From Marinospirillum alkalitolerans (GTDB lineage: Bacteria; Pseudomonadota; Gammaproteobacteria; Pseudomonadales; Halomonadaceae): a DNA stretch of 64,000 nt. The DNA lies in contig NZ_JBANFI010000004.1 of assembly GCF_045055655.1 (NCBI RefSeq), forward strand, positions 186,001 through 250,000, written 5' to 3'. Each line of letters starts with the position of its first letter. Positions within the stretch are counted from its first letter, which is position 1. The notes under the pieces are model-generated. The model did no database searches and was not told the DNA's origin. It saw nothing but the letters and a program-made list of their open reading frames with translations. Position numbers and translations under genes: made by a program. Shown one piece after another: positions 27,176-36,741 of the stretch.

Positions 27176-28867
27176 TTAGGGTGAAGGCTCAAAGTAATCA
27201 GGATCATCAGGCGGTATATCCAGCAAACGCAGCGCCTGACCGATAACACGACTAAACACAGGGGCCGCCACCTCACCGCCAAAATATTCCTGCCCCTGCG
27301 GACTATCAATCATAATCACCGCCACAAGGCGCGGGTTAGTCAAGGGCGCAATACCGGCAAAGGTGGCAATATAATCACCTGATCCATAGCCAGCAACGCC
27401 TAGCTTATGCACGGTGCCGGTTTTGCCTGCTACCCGATAGCCAGGAATCGCTGCCCGGGTTCCCGTGCCACCTGGCAAGGTCACCGACTCCATCATGGTT
27501 AAAATACTGCGGGCGACTTCTGGATCGATCACCTGTTCCGTGCGCACTTCCTCAACCCGTAACAGGGACAAGGGATGCAATCGACCTTCATCAGCAAGAA
27601 TCATATAAGCCTGCGCCAGCTGACCCAGTGTTGCCGACAAACCATAACCATAAGACAGGGTCGCGCGCGAAATACGACTGATACCAAAGCTAGCAGGCAA
27701 AACACCAGAGGCCTCACCGGGAAACCCTGTTCCTGTGGCACGACCAAAGCCCATCGCGTCATAAAACTGCACCAGCATCTCATCCGGCAGTTGCAAGATC
27801 ATCCGCGCGATCGCCACGTTGCTAGAGCGCGTCAGGATTTGTTCTGGCGTCATCATGCCATAGTTACGAAAATCACGGATGGTCTGTCCTGCAAGACGCA
27901 GAACACCCGGAGAAGCATCGATTTCATCTTCTGCAGTGAACTGACCCGATTGCAAGGCCACAGCCAAACTCAGCGGTTTGATCACCGAGCCAGGTTCAAT
28001 CAAATCAACGAGAGCGCGATTACGCAGACGACCAATATCCAGATGAGCACGATTATTGGGGTTAAACGCTGGCTGATTCACCATCACCAGCACTTCTCCC
28101 GTCTGGGCATCAAGTACAATCATGCTCCCCGATACAGCCTGATGCTGTTCAACGGCCGCCTTGAGTTCGCGGTAGGCAATGTATTGCAAGCGTAGATCAA
28201 GACTGAGAACCAGGTCCTGACCTGGCGCAGGCTCTTGCAGGGTTTCAAGGTGGCGAATAGTGCGCCCACGTAAATCCTGCAGGACACGTTGACGACCAGG
28301 TGTCGCGGTGAGGCGATGGTTCCAAGCCAGCTCCAACCCCTCCTGCCCTTGATCATCGACATTGGTAAAGCCCACCAGATGCGCGGCGACCTCGCCTGTG
28401 GGATAGTAGCGCCGATACTCATCCATGACATACACGCCAGGCAGATCCAGCGCGAGCACCTGCTCAGCAAAATCAGGCGTCACTTGACGGCGCAAATAGA
28501 TAAACTCGCGCCGTACCAAGCGCTGAATGCGTTCTATAAAGGCCGCCGGATCTTCGCCTAAGGCCAAGGCCAAACGCTGTAAGTCCTGTTGATCTTGTGG
28601 AAGATGGCGCGGATTGGCCCAGAGGGTGGCGACAGGTGAACTGATCGCAAGCGGTTCGCCATGGCGATCCGTAATCATGCCTCGACTCGCCGGTATGGCT
28701 TGCGTGCGCAGCGTACGGACATCACTTTGCTGACGCAAAAATTCATATTCAAATAGATGCAGATGCGTCAAGCGACCTGTAATCAACAGCCCTAAAGCCA
28801 GAAAGCCCAGCCAGATCAGATACCAGCGCCAAGCAGGGCTGGCGACATGAGGGTCTGGCTGGCTCAT
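27176..28867 (-). CDS. ftsI: Septal transpeptidase PBP3
   Basis: A 563-residue class B penicillin-binding protein. One N-terminal membrane helix (about 15-34), the pedestal domain beginning SRGMITDRHGEPLAIS, and the transpeptidase with SxxK in EPGSVIKP, SxN in SSNVAIARM and KTGT in VAGKTGTVHKLG. It cross-links septal peptidoglycan with FtsW. The start overlaps the ftsL stop in an ATGA arrangement. Confidence 0.97.
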   Translation of the reverse strand: MSQPDPHVASPAWRWYLIWLGFLALGLLITGRLTHLHLFEYEFLRQQSDVRTLRTQAIPASRGMITDRHGEPLAISSPVATLWANPRHLPQDQQDLQRLALALGEDPAAFIERIQRLVRREFIYLRRQVTPDFAEQVLALDLPGVYVMDEYRRYYPTGEVAAHLVGFTNVDDQGQEGLELAWNHRLTATPGRQRVLQDLRGRTIRHLETLQEPAPGQDLVLSLDLRLQYIAYRELKAAVEQHQAVSGSMIVLDAQTGEVLVMVNQPAFNPNNRAHLDIGRLRNRALVDLIEPGSVIKPLSLAVALQSGQFTAEDEIDASPGVLRLAGQTIRDFRNYGMMTPEQILTRSSNVAIARMILQLPDEMLVQFYDAMGFGRATGTGFPGEASGVLPASFGISRISRATLSYGYGLSATLGQLAQAYMILADEGRLHPLSLLRVEEVRTEQVIDPEVARSILTMMESVTLPGGTGTRAAIPGYRVAGKTGTVHKLGVAGYGSGDYIATFAGIAPLTNPRLVAVIMIDSPQGQEYFGGEVAAPVFSRVIGQALRLLDIPPDDPDYFEPSP

Positions 28868-29199
28868 GGTACAGAGACCCTTTTAATGCGGACGTCTTTA
28901 CGCTCAGGAAAACGCAGACCCAGCTGCTGATCAGCCTGCTGTTCAAGACGCGCCGGTGACACCAGCGTGCTTTCTTCCAGCAGCAAACGCCCCCATTCGA
29001 CCTGCAAGGCATCGCGTTCGGTATGGAGTATTTGCAAGCGCACTTGCAAGCCACGAGAGGCGTGCGTCCAGTGAATCACCGCCTGTGCAGAAGCCAAGAG
29101 TAGCAGCAACAGCAGCAGCACCAATCCATGCCCAAGGTGCAAGGACTGATAAGACTGATCAAAACGCTGCTTCAGCTGCGACCACCTAGGGAAAGACAT
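28864..29199 (-). CDS. ftsL: Cell division protein FtsL
   Basis: A 111-residue bitopic protein: basic cytoplasmic start, one membrane helix with a run of eight leucines (about 26-45), and a periplasmic leucine-zipper coiled coil with RLQILHTERDALQVEWGRL, which pairs with FtsB. The ATG at 29199 has GGGGG eight bases upstream; a TTG at 29217 is less likely. It sits between rsmH and ftsI with an ATGA overlap to ftsI. Confidence 0.92.
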   Translation of the reverse strand: MSFPRWSQLKQRFDQSYQSLHLGHGLVLLLLLLLLASAQAVIHWTHASRGLQVRLQILHTERDALQVEWGRLLLEESTLVSPARLEQQADQQLGLRFPERKDVRIKRVSVP

Positions 29200-29221
29200 C
29201 CTGTAAACCCCCAACAAACAA

Positions 29222-30196
29222 CTAATCAGAAAGAGGTGGCAGCTTTTCTGCCACGCGCAGCACAGCGCTGCGTGCCCGTGGATTATGCGCCACTTCTTCC
29301 GCCGAGGGCTTGATCGCCTTACCGATCAGGCGCAATTCAGGACGCAGCTCAGTATGCCGAAAAGGCACATGGGCAGGCAAATGCGCATCACCCCGAGCCG
29401 CATCACGCATAAAGCGCTTGACGATCCGATCTTCTAATGAGTGGAAGCTGATCACGGCCAGACGACCCCCTGGTGCTAAACAGGCCAGGGCCTGCTCAAG
29501 CAACAATTTAAGATCATCCAGTTCACGATTAATATGAATTCTGATGCCCTGAAAAGCGCGCGTGGCCGGATGCTTGTGCTTCTCCCAGCTTGGGTTCGCC
29601 GCTTTGATGATTTCAGCCAGCTGCAAGGTGCGCGTAATCGGAGCTTCGGCACGCGCTTTTAACAGCGCCCGTGCCATGCGTCGTGCATGACGCTCTTCGC
29701 CATAATGAAAGAGCACATCGGCGATTTCTGCTTCGCTCGCCTGCGCCAACCAATCTGCCGCACTTTCGCCTTGCGTGGTATCCATGCGCATATCCAACGG
29801 GCCATCCTGCATAAAACTAAAGCCACGCTCAGGATCATCGATCTGGGGAGAAGAGACACCCAAATCCAGCAAAATACCTTGCACACCAGCAGACCAGCCA
29901 CGTGCCGCTAAGTAATCGGGAAGCTGGGCAAAAGAGCCCTGTTGACAGGAAAAACGCGCATCTTGCTCGACAAGCTGCTGCGCCGTTGCCAGCGCGCGCG
30001 GGTCTTTATCAATGCCGAGCAAACGACCTTCAGGAGCCAACTGGCTGAGCAATAAACGACTGTGGCCACCCCGCCCAAAGGTGCCATCCACATAAAAACC
30101 AGCAGGGTCAGTCAGGCAGGCGGTTACAGCCTCATACAGGAGAACGGTGATGTGCTGATCTGGCGCAGGGGCCGACAGCGAGCAGGAAGATGTCAT
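29222..30196 (-). CDS. rsmH: 16S rRNA m4C1402 methyltransferase RsmH (MraW)
   Basis: A 324-residue AdoMet-dependent methyltransferase acting on C1402 of 16S rRNA. The SAM loop is YVDGTFGRGGHSRLLL, with GILLDLGVSSPQIDDPERGF and FQGIRIHINRELDDL downstream. The ATG at 30196 has AGGA ten bases upstream; a GTG at 30241 would add 15 residues without a ribosome site. In most gammaproteobacteria mraZ precedes it; here the upstream gene is rnpB and mraZ is absent. Confidence 0.96.
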   Translation of the reverse strand: MTSSCSLSAPAPDQHITVLLYEAVTACLTDPAGFYVDGTFGRGGHSRLLLSQLAPEGRLLGIDKDPRALATAQQLVEQDARFSCQQGSFAQLPDYLAARGWSAGVQGILLDLGVSSPQIDDPERGFSFMQDGPLDMRMDTTQGESAADWLAQASEAEIADVLFHYGEERHARRMARALLKARAEAPITRTLQLAEIIKAANPSWEKHKHPATRAFQGIRIHINRELDDLKLLLEQALACLAPGGRLAVISFHSLEDRIVKRFMRDAARGDAHLPAHVPFRHTELRPELRLIGKAIKPSAEEVAHNPRARSAVLRVAEKLPPLSD

Positions 30197-30272
30197 GAAC
30201 GCGTTATCCTGAGATTGAAGAGGCTCTGAATTCACGATCACACCAACAGGACCAGATGAGCCTAGCTAGGAC

Positions 30273-30317
30273 AGTCTCTGATCAAGAGACTCTAAGCAAG
30301 AGACTCTCATCAAGAGG
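30273..30317. repeat. Tandem and inverted short repeats upstream of rsmH
   Basis: CAAGAGACTCT occurs at 30283-30293 and 30297-30307 (period 14), and a third partial unit CAAGAGG follows at 30311. AGTCTCT (30273-30279) and AGAGACT (30285-30291) can also pair as a 7-bp stem with a 5-base loop. The array is in the 175-bp gap between rsmH and rnpB, so it is in or near the leader of the division cluster. No known protein site is recognised. Confidence 0.6.
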
Positions 30318-30371
30318 CAACGCCAATCACAGCGAGAAAACCCTCTCTCCTGCAGGAATGATTCAGTGGAG

Positions 30372-30734
<363 letters not shown>

Positions 30735-30765
30735 TGCGAAAGGATATAGATAAAGGTCGATAAGC

Positions 30766-31665
30766 TCAAGCTTTCTTCTCATCGCCCTGCTGCAAAAACC
30801 ATTGATACAAGGGCTTTTTCTTCACACCTGTCATTCGCGCGACCAGAGCAGCCGCCTGAGAGGGTGCCATCTCCTGCTGTAAGGCCAACATCCAGCGACA
30901 CGCCTCATCCCAGGCCTGATCCTGATCCTGCTGTTTTGCCCCTTCAATCAGCAGGACAAACTCTCCTTTTTGCTGCTGCGGATCGGCTTCAACCTGTGCT
31001 AATACCTGCTCAATCGAACCAGAAAGAAAGGTTTCATAACGCTTGGTCAGTTCACGCGCCAAACACATCTGACGCTCACCACCAAGTGTTGTAGCCAGCG
31101 CTTGCAAACTGGGCAGCAAGCGATGTGGTGATTCATAAAAAGCCAGGGTCGCACTCATGCGTACCAAGCCCTGAAGACGCTGCTCACGCGCCAAGGCCTT
31201 AGCCGGTAAAAAGCCGGCAAAATAAAACTCATCCGTTGGCAAGCCAGAGGCCGACAAGGCGGCAATCAAGGCACAAGCCCCAGGAATCGGCACCACATCA
31301 AAACCGGCCGCACGGACAGCACGCACCAGAGGAAAACCAGGATCACTGATCAAGGGCGTACCCGCATCGGATACCAGCGCAAGGCTCTTGCCCTCTTGCA
31401 ATAAAGCGATGAGCTGCTGGCTACGCTGATCTTCATTATGCTGATGCAGTGCCATCAGCGGCCGCCGCAACCCAAAAGCACTCAACAGCTTTTGCGTATG
31501 GCGCGTATCTTCGGCGGCAATCCAATCGACCTTTTCGAGGATCAGCTTGGCACGCTCACTGAAATCGCCTAAATTGCCTATCGGAGTCGCAACCACATAC
31601 AGACAAGCTGGAATTTTGTTATGCTGATACGCAACCTGCTGCGATTCAGCGGTCAAATCATTCAT
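30766..31665 (-). CDS. rsmI: 16S rRNA 2'-O-ribose C1402 methyltransferase RsmI
   Basis: A 299-residue tetrapyrrole-methylase-fold enzyme. It has LYVVATPIGNLGDFSERA, AEDTRHTQKLL, LVSDAGTPLISDPGF and FYESPHRL. It methylates the same base position (C1402) as RsmH, whose gene lies just beyond rnpB. The ATG at 31665 has GGA eight bases upstream; a GTG at 31686 is less likely. It is divergent from lpoA with 73 bases between starts. Confidence 0.95.
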   Translation of the reverse strand: MNDLTAESQQVAYQHNKIPACLYVVATPIGNLGDFSERAKLILEKVDWIAAEDTRHTQKLLSAFGLRRPLMALHQHNEDQRSQQLIALLQEGKSLALVSDAGTPLISDPGFPLVRAVRAAGFDVVPIPGACALIAALSASGLPTDEFYFAGFLPAKALAREQRLQGLVRMSATLAFYESPHRLLPSLQALATTLGGERQMCLARELTKRYETFLSGSIEQVLAQVEADPQQQKGEFVLLIEGAKQQDQDQAWDEACRWMLALQQEMAPSQAAALVARMTGVKKKPLYQWFLQQGDEKKA

Positions 31666-31738
31666 TCGTTTTTCCAAGATAAGCACCGAGGGCCAGCCTC
31701 AATGCGATTAACTGATACTGATAAGGATGCTGTGCGTG

Positions 31739-33598
31739 ATGTCTGAAGCTCGATTCAAACTCCTCAGAGGAGGACTCCTGATCACCCTGTGCGCATTGCT
31801 TCTCATTGGCTGCGGAACCACCAGCCCTAGATTGGCGAGCGAATTCACTGGACGTGAAACACATCCCGATCCAGAAGTCGAAACGCACATTCGTCGTCTT
31901 GAGCAGGCCAGCATCTTAGCACAGCAATCTGCCTATACAGCAAGCCTCACCCTACTCTCCAGCATCCAGGTCCAGCGCCTGCCCGAAGAATTCATCTGGC
32001 TCTATATGGAGCAAGTCGCGCAGGTTGGCCTGACGCTCGGCGAAGGTCAGCTCACACTCGAGCGCCTAACAACCGCACGAGAGCAGCTAGAAAGACTGAC
32101 CCTCGCACAGGAGTACGCCTATCGCGGCTGGCGTGCATCCGCCCTGCGTCTCAGCGGACTGATCCCCCAAGCCATTGAACAACGCCTTTTCCAAGCACAG
32201 GTCGCAACGCAAGAGGCACAGCGACGTCAAGCCTATCAGGAGCTGTGGCAAGATATAGATCAACTCCCCGGCGAGACCCTGCAACAGCAGCTGTTTCTGG
32301 CGCAGCAACGCCAAGGCCTTTTGGCAGACCTAGCCGCTTGGTTTGAACTGGCCGTCATCAAACGTCGCGCCTTGGATACCTTTGAAGAGTTTGAGCCATT
32401 GCTGATCGCTTGGCAGGCACGCTGGCCGCAACATCCCGCGCAGACCTACTTTCCTGAGGAGCTTAGACAGCTCAAAAGCCTGATTGAAGCTCAGCCTCGC
32501 CATCTGGCTGTGTTCTTACCAGAAAGCGGCCCCTTGGCCGAAGCAGCTCAGGTACTGCGCGAGGCCTTAATCGCGCAACAACTTGAGCATCTTCAGCAAG
32601 GCCGCAGCGCCCCCAGCCTGACTTTCTATGATACGCAGCAAGGAAGAACCCTCGACGCCCTTTACCAGCAGGCCATCGCCGATGGCGCTGATCTGGTGAT
32701 TGGCCCGCTCGAAAAAGCCAGCGTTGATCTGCTAGAAAGCCGCCGCAGCCTACCTCTGCCAACCCTAGCACTGAACTATGGCAACCTGAGCCAGGCTCGC
32801 AACCCACAGCTCTTCCAATTTGGCCTCTCCGCCGAGAATGAAGCCCATCAGGTCGCCCAGCGCGCTTGGGAGGCCGGTTTCCGCCGTGCTCTGGTCGTCA
32901 CACCTGAAGATGCCTGGGGCAGCCGCGTGGCCGATAGCTTTATTGAGCACTGGGAAGCGCTCGGCGGCCAGATCGCCCAACAGCAGCGTCTCAACAATCG
33001 CCAAAACTTGGATGCCTCGCTACGCCAACTGCTGGAAGTCAATCTCAGCCAACAGCGCCATCAGCGCCTGATTCGCTTACTTGGACAAAGACCTCACTTT
33101 GTTCCCAGACCGCGTGAAGATGCCGATTTCCTGTTCCTGCACGCCAATCCCACTACCGCGCGCCAAGTCAAACCTGCACTGGACTTTTTACTGGCTGGCC
33201 ATCTCCCTGTGATGGCGACCTCTTCTGTCTATGCCGGCCCCTACCGCCATCAACGCGACCAAGACATGAATGGCATCATCTTCAATGATATCCCTTGGTA
33301 TCTGGAGCCACCAACGCCGCTGCAAACCAGTCTGGCAGAGGCCTGGCCACACAAGATGGAACGCTATGGTCGCTTTTATGCCATGGGGGTCGACGCCTAT
33401 CTGCTCGCACAACGCCTGCAGGTATTGCAAGCTCTGCCTGACAGCCGACTCAATGGTGCCACAGGTCGCCTGAGCCAACAGAATCAACGCTTGGTCCGCG
33501 AGCTCAGCTGGGGTGAGTTTCATCAGGGTCGCGCACGACCGCTGGATCCTCGTAGCCTAGAGCATCAACCCCTGGTGGAACAGCTCACCGAAGACTGA
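31739..33598 (+). CDS. lpoA: Outer-membrane lipoprotein activator of PBP1a (LpoA)
   Basis: A 619-residue lipoprotein. The signal peptide ends in the lipobox LLIGC (Cys about residue 25), followed by helical TPR-like repeats to about residue 245 and a C-terminal domain that resembles a periplasmic binding protein (LAVFLPESGPLAEAA, DLVIGPLEK, NGIIFNDIPWYLEP). LpoA reaches through the periplasm to stimulate PBP1a. The start is uncertain: ATG 31727 sits directly on AAGG, so GTG 31736 or ATG 31739 is more likely. It is followed by yraN and diaA as in E. coli. Confidence 0.9.
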   Translation: MSEARFKLLRGGLLITLCALLLIGCGTTSPRLASEFTGRETHPDPEVETHIRRLEQASILAQQSAYTASLTLLSSIQVQRLPEEFIWLYMEQVAQVGLTLGEGQLTLERLTTAREQLERLTLAQEYAYRGWRASALRLSGLIPQAIEQRLFQAQVATQEAQRRQAYQELWQDIDQLPGETLQQQLFLAQQRQGLLADLAAWFELAVIKRRALDTFEEFEPLLIAWQARWPQHPAQTYFPEELRQLKSLIEAQPRHLAVFLPESGPLAEAAQVLREALIAQQLEHLQQGRSAPSLTFYDTQQGRTLDALYQQAIADGADLVIGPLEKASVDLLESRRSLPLPTLALNYGNLSQARNPQLFQFGLSAENEAHQVAQRAWEAGFRRALVVTPEDAWGSRVADSFIEHWEALGGQIAQQQRLNNRQNLDASLRQLLEVNLSQQRHQRLIRLLGQRPHFVPRPREDADFLFLHANPTTARQVKPALDFLLAGHLPVMATSSVYAGPYRHQRDQDMNGIIFNDIPWYLEPPTPLQTSLAEAWPHKMERYGRFYAMGVDAYLLAQRLQVLQALPDSRLNGATGRLSQQNQRLVRELSWGEFHQGRARPLDPRSLEHQPLVEQLTED

Positions 33599-33648
33599 GC
33601 CAAAATCCAATATTGCAAAACCTAACATTGAAAGATGGAGGCAAAGGA

Positions 33649-34008
33649 ATGCCAACACCGACCCACCTACGCCAAGGCCAAAGCGCCGAAGATGCAGCGC
33701 TCGCTTACCTAGTGCAACAAGGACTCCACTACCTAACCCGCAACTTCCGCAGTCGCTTCGGCGAGATCGATCTGATTATGCAGCAGCAGGAGACGCTCGT
33801 TTTTGTTGAGGTCCGCTATCGTGTTAGCACCCACTTCGGTGGCGGACTGGGCAGTATCACACCACAAAAAATACGCCGTTGCCGCGCCACAGCAGAGGTC
33901 TATTTGCGGCGCTACACCCGCCTACCGCCCTGCCGCTTTGATGTCATCTCAATCAATGGTAATCTTGAGCAGGCAACGGCCTTGACATGGGTACAAGATG
34001 CCTTTTAA
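33649..34008 (+). CDS. yraN: YraN family (UPF0102) putative endonuclease-fold protein
   Basis: A 119-residue protein of the UPF0102 family, with a restriction-endonuclease-like core: GQSAEDAALAYL, NFRSRFGEIDLIMQ and VFVEVRYR (the E...D...ExR pattern) and a C-terminal FDVISI. Its biological role is not established. ATG 33649 has GGAGG seven bases upstream; a reading from 33613 is not supported. It sits 50 bases after lpoA and 53 before diaA. Confidence 0.9.
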   Translation: MPTPTHLRQGQSAEDAALAYLVQQGLHYLTRNFRSRFGEIDLIMQQQETLVFVEVRYRVSTHFGGGLGSITPQKIRRCRATAEVYLRRYTRLPPCRFDVISINGNLEQATALTWVQDAF

Positions 34009-34061
34009 GACACCGACCACACCTCAGCATTGGGGTCCACGATCACAGACACAGGTTAACT

Positions 34062-34655
34062 ATGGATACTGTTGAACGCATCCAACAACACTTTAATGCA
34101 AGCATCGACACCAAAGTACTGGCCAGCCAAGCTCTTCCTGAATCCATTGCCCATGCGGGCAGTATGATGGTTGAATCCCTGCTCAATGACGGCAAGATCC
34201 TCTCCTGCGGCAATGGTGGCTCAGCTGGCGATGCGCAGCACTTTTCCTCAGAACTGCTCAACCGATTTGAGCGCGAACGCCCCAGCCTGCCAGCCATGGC
34301 ACTGACCACAGATACCTCAACCCTGACTTCGATTGCCAATGACTATAGCTATAACGAGATCTTCTCAAAGCAGATCCGTGCACTAGGGCAACCTGGTGAT
34401 GTGCTATTGGCTATCTCAACCAGCGGCAATTCAGCCAACGTGATTCAAGCCATTCAAGCCGCACACGAAAAAGAAATGCGCGTTATTGCTTTGACAGGCA
34501 AGGATGGTGGCAATATGGCGGCGCTGCTCAGCCCAGAGGATTGTGAAATCCGCGTTCCCTCCACCGTCACAGCGCGTATCCAAGAAGTGCATCTTCTGGT
34601 CATTCACTGCCTCTGTGATCTGATTGATGAAACGCTCTTTGGCGGAATGGATTAA
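34062..34655 (+). CDS. diaA: SIS-domain protein, DiaA/GmhA family
   Basis: A 197-residue sugar-isomerase (SIS) protein. The signature SCGNGGSAGDAQHFSSEL and AISTSGNSANV define the family shared by phosphoheptose isomerase GmhA and DnaA-initiator-associating DiaA. The lpoA-yraN neighbourhood and length (E. coli DiaA 196) favour DiaA, which promotes DnaA assembly at oriC; the Pseudomonas orthologue is often annotated as gmhA, so both names are possible. ATG 34062 has AGG seven bases upstream. The usual downstream gene yraP is absent; a terminator follows. Confidence 0.82.
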   Translation: MDTVERIQQHFNASIDTKVLASQALPESIAHAGSMMVESLLNDGKILSCGNGGSAGDAQHFSSELLNRFERERPSLPAMALTTDTSTLTSIANDYSYNEIFSKQIRALGQPGDVLLAISTSGNSANVIQAIQAAHEKEMRVIALTGKDGGNMAALLSPEDCEIRVPSTVTARIQEVHLLVIHCLCDLIDETLFGGMD

Positions 34656-34690
34656 ACACCAAACACCGCTGATCCTGCACCCCAGCCAAT

Positions 34691-34725
34691 AAAAAAGCCA
34701 GACGATCCATTCGTCTGGCTTTTTT
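34691..34725. terminator. Bidirectional terminator between diaA and sspB
   Basis: A perfect 9-bp stem GCCAGACGA/TCGTCTGGC with a TCCAT loop, six A before and six T after. It serves both converging units. Confidence 0.95.
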
Positions 34726-34771
34726 ATTGTGCTATACAGAACACCAACAGCCACAGGGCTGCTTTATGGCG

Positions 34772-35206
34772 TCATTTAATCACCGTGAGGTGACTCACTT
34801 TAGCACTCGATGCCTTCGATTCTTCTTTCACTTCTTGCTTGGCTTCTTGCTGCTCTGGTGCAGACTGAGCCTGCCCCTTCAACGCAGCAAGCACGGGTTC
34901 GGCACCAAAAGCCATACCCGCACCATTTTCACGCGCAAAGATAGCAAGGACAGCATCGATCGGAAGATCAACCTGCATTGGCTGACCATTGAAGCGCGCA
35001 CTAAAGGTCACCCACTCCATATCCATCAACAAATCACGCACTGCACTCGGGGCAATATTTAAAGTAATCTGCCCATCCTTGACCAGATGCTGAGGCACAC
35101 GCACACCTGGTACATCAGCAGCAACCAGAATATAAGGCGTAAGCTCGTTATCTAATAGCCATTCATACAGCGCACGCAACAAATAGGGACGACTGGATAA
35201 ACTCAC
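34772..35206 (-). CDS. sspB: ClpXP adaptor SspB
   Basis: A 144-residue adaptor that delivers ssrA-tagged proteins to ClpXP. The N-terminal dimer/tag-binding domain has RPYLLRALYEWLLDN, ITLNIAPSAVRDL and AIFARENGAGMAF; then comes a flexible acidic/Gln tail and the C-terminal ClpX-binding peptide HLTVIK. GTG 35206 is chosen because GAGGTG lies six bases upstream; GTG 35215 sits within that ribosome site. It follows sspA by 17 bases. Confidence 0.93.
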   Translation of the reverse strand: MSLSSRPYLLRALYEWLLDNELTPYILVAADVPGVRVPQHLVKDGQITLNIAPSAVRDLLMDMEWVTFSARFNGQPMQVDLPIDAVLAIFARENGAGMAFGAEPVLAALKGQAQSAPEQQEAKQEVKEESKASSAKVSHLTVIK

Positions 35207-35223
35207 CTTCAGCACCTCACCAA

Positions 35224-35850
35224 CTAACGCATTTCACGCTCGACTTCTGACAGGCTGGCCAAAAAGCCATCACGATCAAAAGAGCGCTCCATATAATCGA
35301 CCAAGGGCTTCACCTGCTTTTCAGGCAGCTCGATCCCTAGATAATTCAAACGCCACAAAATTGGCAATACACAGCAATCAACAATGCTGAATTCATCGCT
35401 CATAAAAAAGGGACGATCAAGAAAAATCGGTGCAACACTAATAATACTCTCGCGCAGCTCTTTACGCGCCTTGTCTGCCTTCTTGCCAGAACGCTCCAGC
35501 ATCAGCTGGTCGACAAGTGGACTCCATTCTTTCTCTATTCGATGCAGCCATAAACGGCTCTGCGCCCGGGCGACAGGATAAACAGGCAACAAAGGTGGAT
35601 GCGGGAAACGCTCATCCAGATACTCCATCATGACTTTGGACTCATAGAGCACCAGATCCCGATCCAATAAAGTCGGCAAGCTGTTGTACGGGTTCAGATC
35701 AGCCAATTCTTCGGGCTTGTTATCTGGACTGATATCTAAAAGATCGACAGTCACTCCTTTTTCAGCCAAAACGATTCGCACCCGGTGACTATAATGATCC
35801 TCACCATCTGAGAAAAAAGTCATGGAAGAACGCTTGGTTACAACGCCCAT
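35224..35850 (-). CDS. sspA: Stringent starvation protein A
   Basis: A 208-residue glutathione-transferase-fold protein without transferase activity in the family; it binds RNA polymerase and supports stationary-phase and phage promoters. HYSHRVRIVLAEKGV, NPYNSLPTLLDRDLVLYES and MEYLDERFPHPPLLP are typical. First of the sspA-sspB pair, downstream of petC with a terminator between. Confidence 0.95.
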   Translation of the reverse strand: MGVVTKRSSMTFFSDGEDHYSHRVRIVLAEKGVTVDLLDISPDNKPEELADLNPYNSLPTLLDRDLVLYESKVMMEYLDERFPHPPLLPVYPVARAQSRLWLHRIEKEWSPLVDQLMLERSGKKADKARKELRESIISVAPIFLDRPFFMSDEFSIVDCCVLPILWRLNYLGIELPEKQVKPLVDYMERSFDRDGFLASLSEVEREMR

Positions 35851-35895
35851 TGATCAATCCTCACTCGTCAATCAGTCCATGCTGAGCTGGACCAG

Positions 35896-35931
35896 AAAAA
35901 GCAAAAGCGCACAGACCTTGTACGCTTTTGC
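35896..35931 (-). terminator. Terminator after petC
   Basis: On the minus strand GCAAAAGCG and CGCTTTTGC pair, and a T-G pair plus ACA/TGT lengthen the stem to 13 bp with an AGGTC loop, followed by TTTTT. It is 46 bases past the petC stop and separates petABC from sspA. Confidence 0.9.
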
Positions 35932-35976
35932 CAAGTTCACTGCTATGCAGCACAGTCTAACAGAATATGACTAGAC

Positions 35977-36741
35977 TTAGTGTTTAATATCACGCCAGTA
36001 CTCTTTCTTCAGCAGATAAGCAAAGATGAAGAAGACGAAAATAAACAGCAAAACCTTAGGTGCCAGCGCATTAGCCTGATATTTACTCGGCTCAGCAACA
36101 TAGACCATAAAGTTAGTCAAGTCATAGATCGCCTGATCATACTCAGCTGGCGATAAGGAACCAGGACGCACCTGCTCAAAGCAATCACGTGGGTTGGCTA
36201 CAGTACCGCGCAGAGGATCAACAGTGCGCACTTCAACTTCATTAGGATCACAGACCAGACGATACTCACCCTGGAGATCGACCAAGACGTGAGGCATACC
36301 CACATCCGCAAACACGGTGTTATTCACACCCCATTGACGGCTTGGATCGAGGTGATAGCCGCGCAGGAAGCTGTAAACATAATCAGCACCCTTCAAGCGC
36401 GTCATCAGGCTCAGATCAGGCGGAGGCGTACCAAACCAAGCGGCTGCATCTTGCTCAGTCATGGCATTACGCATCTGGTCGTTATAAGCCTGCTGAGGAC
36501 TTAAGATCAGGTTTTCTTCGATCACGCTTTGCGGAATACCTAAGTCTTCTGCGGTACGCGCAAAACGCTGAAACTCAGCAGTATGGCAGCCCATGCAATA
36601 GTTGACGAACAAACGTGCGCCATTATGCAAGGACTCAAAGTTGTAAATATCCGGTCTCATCGGATCAAGACGACCCGAGGGTGCTGCCGTCACAACCATA
36701 GGGACCAGGATCAATAAGAAGGCAAAAAGTTGCTTTTTCAT
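35977..36741 (-). CDS. petC: Cytochrome c1 of the bc1 complex
   Basis: A 254-residue cytochrome: signal peptide (about 1-19), haem site CMGCH (about residue 49), a periplasmic body and a C-terminal membrane anchor (about 228-246) ending in KKEYWRDIKH. It passes electrons from the Rieske protein to soluble cytochrome c. Its ATG overlaps the petB stop by one base (TAATG), and a strong terminator follows. Confidence 0.95.
   Translation of the reverse strand: MKKQLFAFLLILVPMVVTAAPSGRLDPMRPDIYNFESLHNGARLFVNYCMGCHTAEFQRFARTAEDLGIPQSVIEENLILSPQQAYNDQMRNAMTEQDAAAWFGTPPPDLSLMTRLKGADYVYSFLRGYHLDPSRQWGVNNTVFADVGMPHVLVDLQGEYRLVCDPNEVEVRTVDPLRGTVANPRDCFEQVRPGSLSPAEYDQAIYDLTNFMVYVAEPSKYQANALAPKVLLFIFVFFIFAYLLKKEYWRDIKH

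Noticed and set aside
27575..28195. A 206-codon open frame opposite ftsI
   Set aside because: Shadow of ftsI with no recognisable domain.
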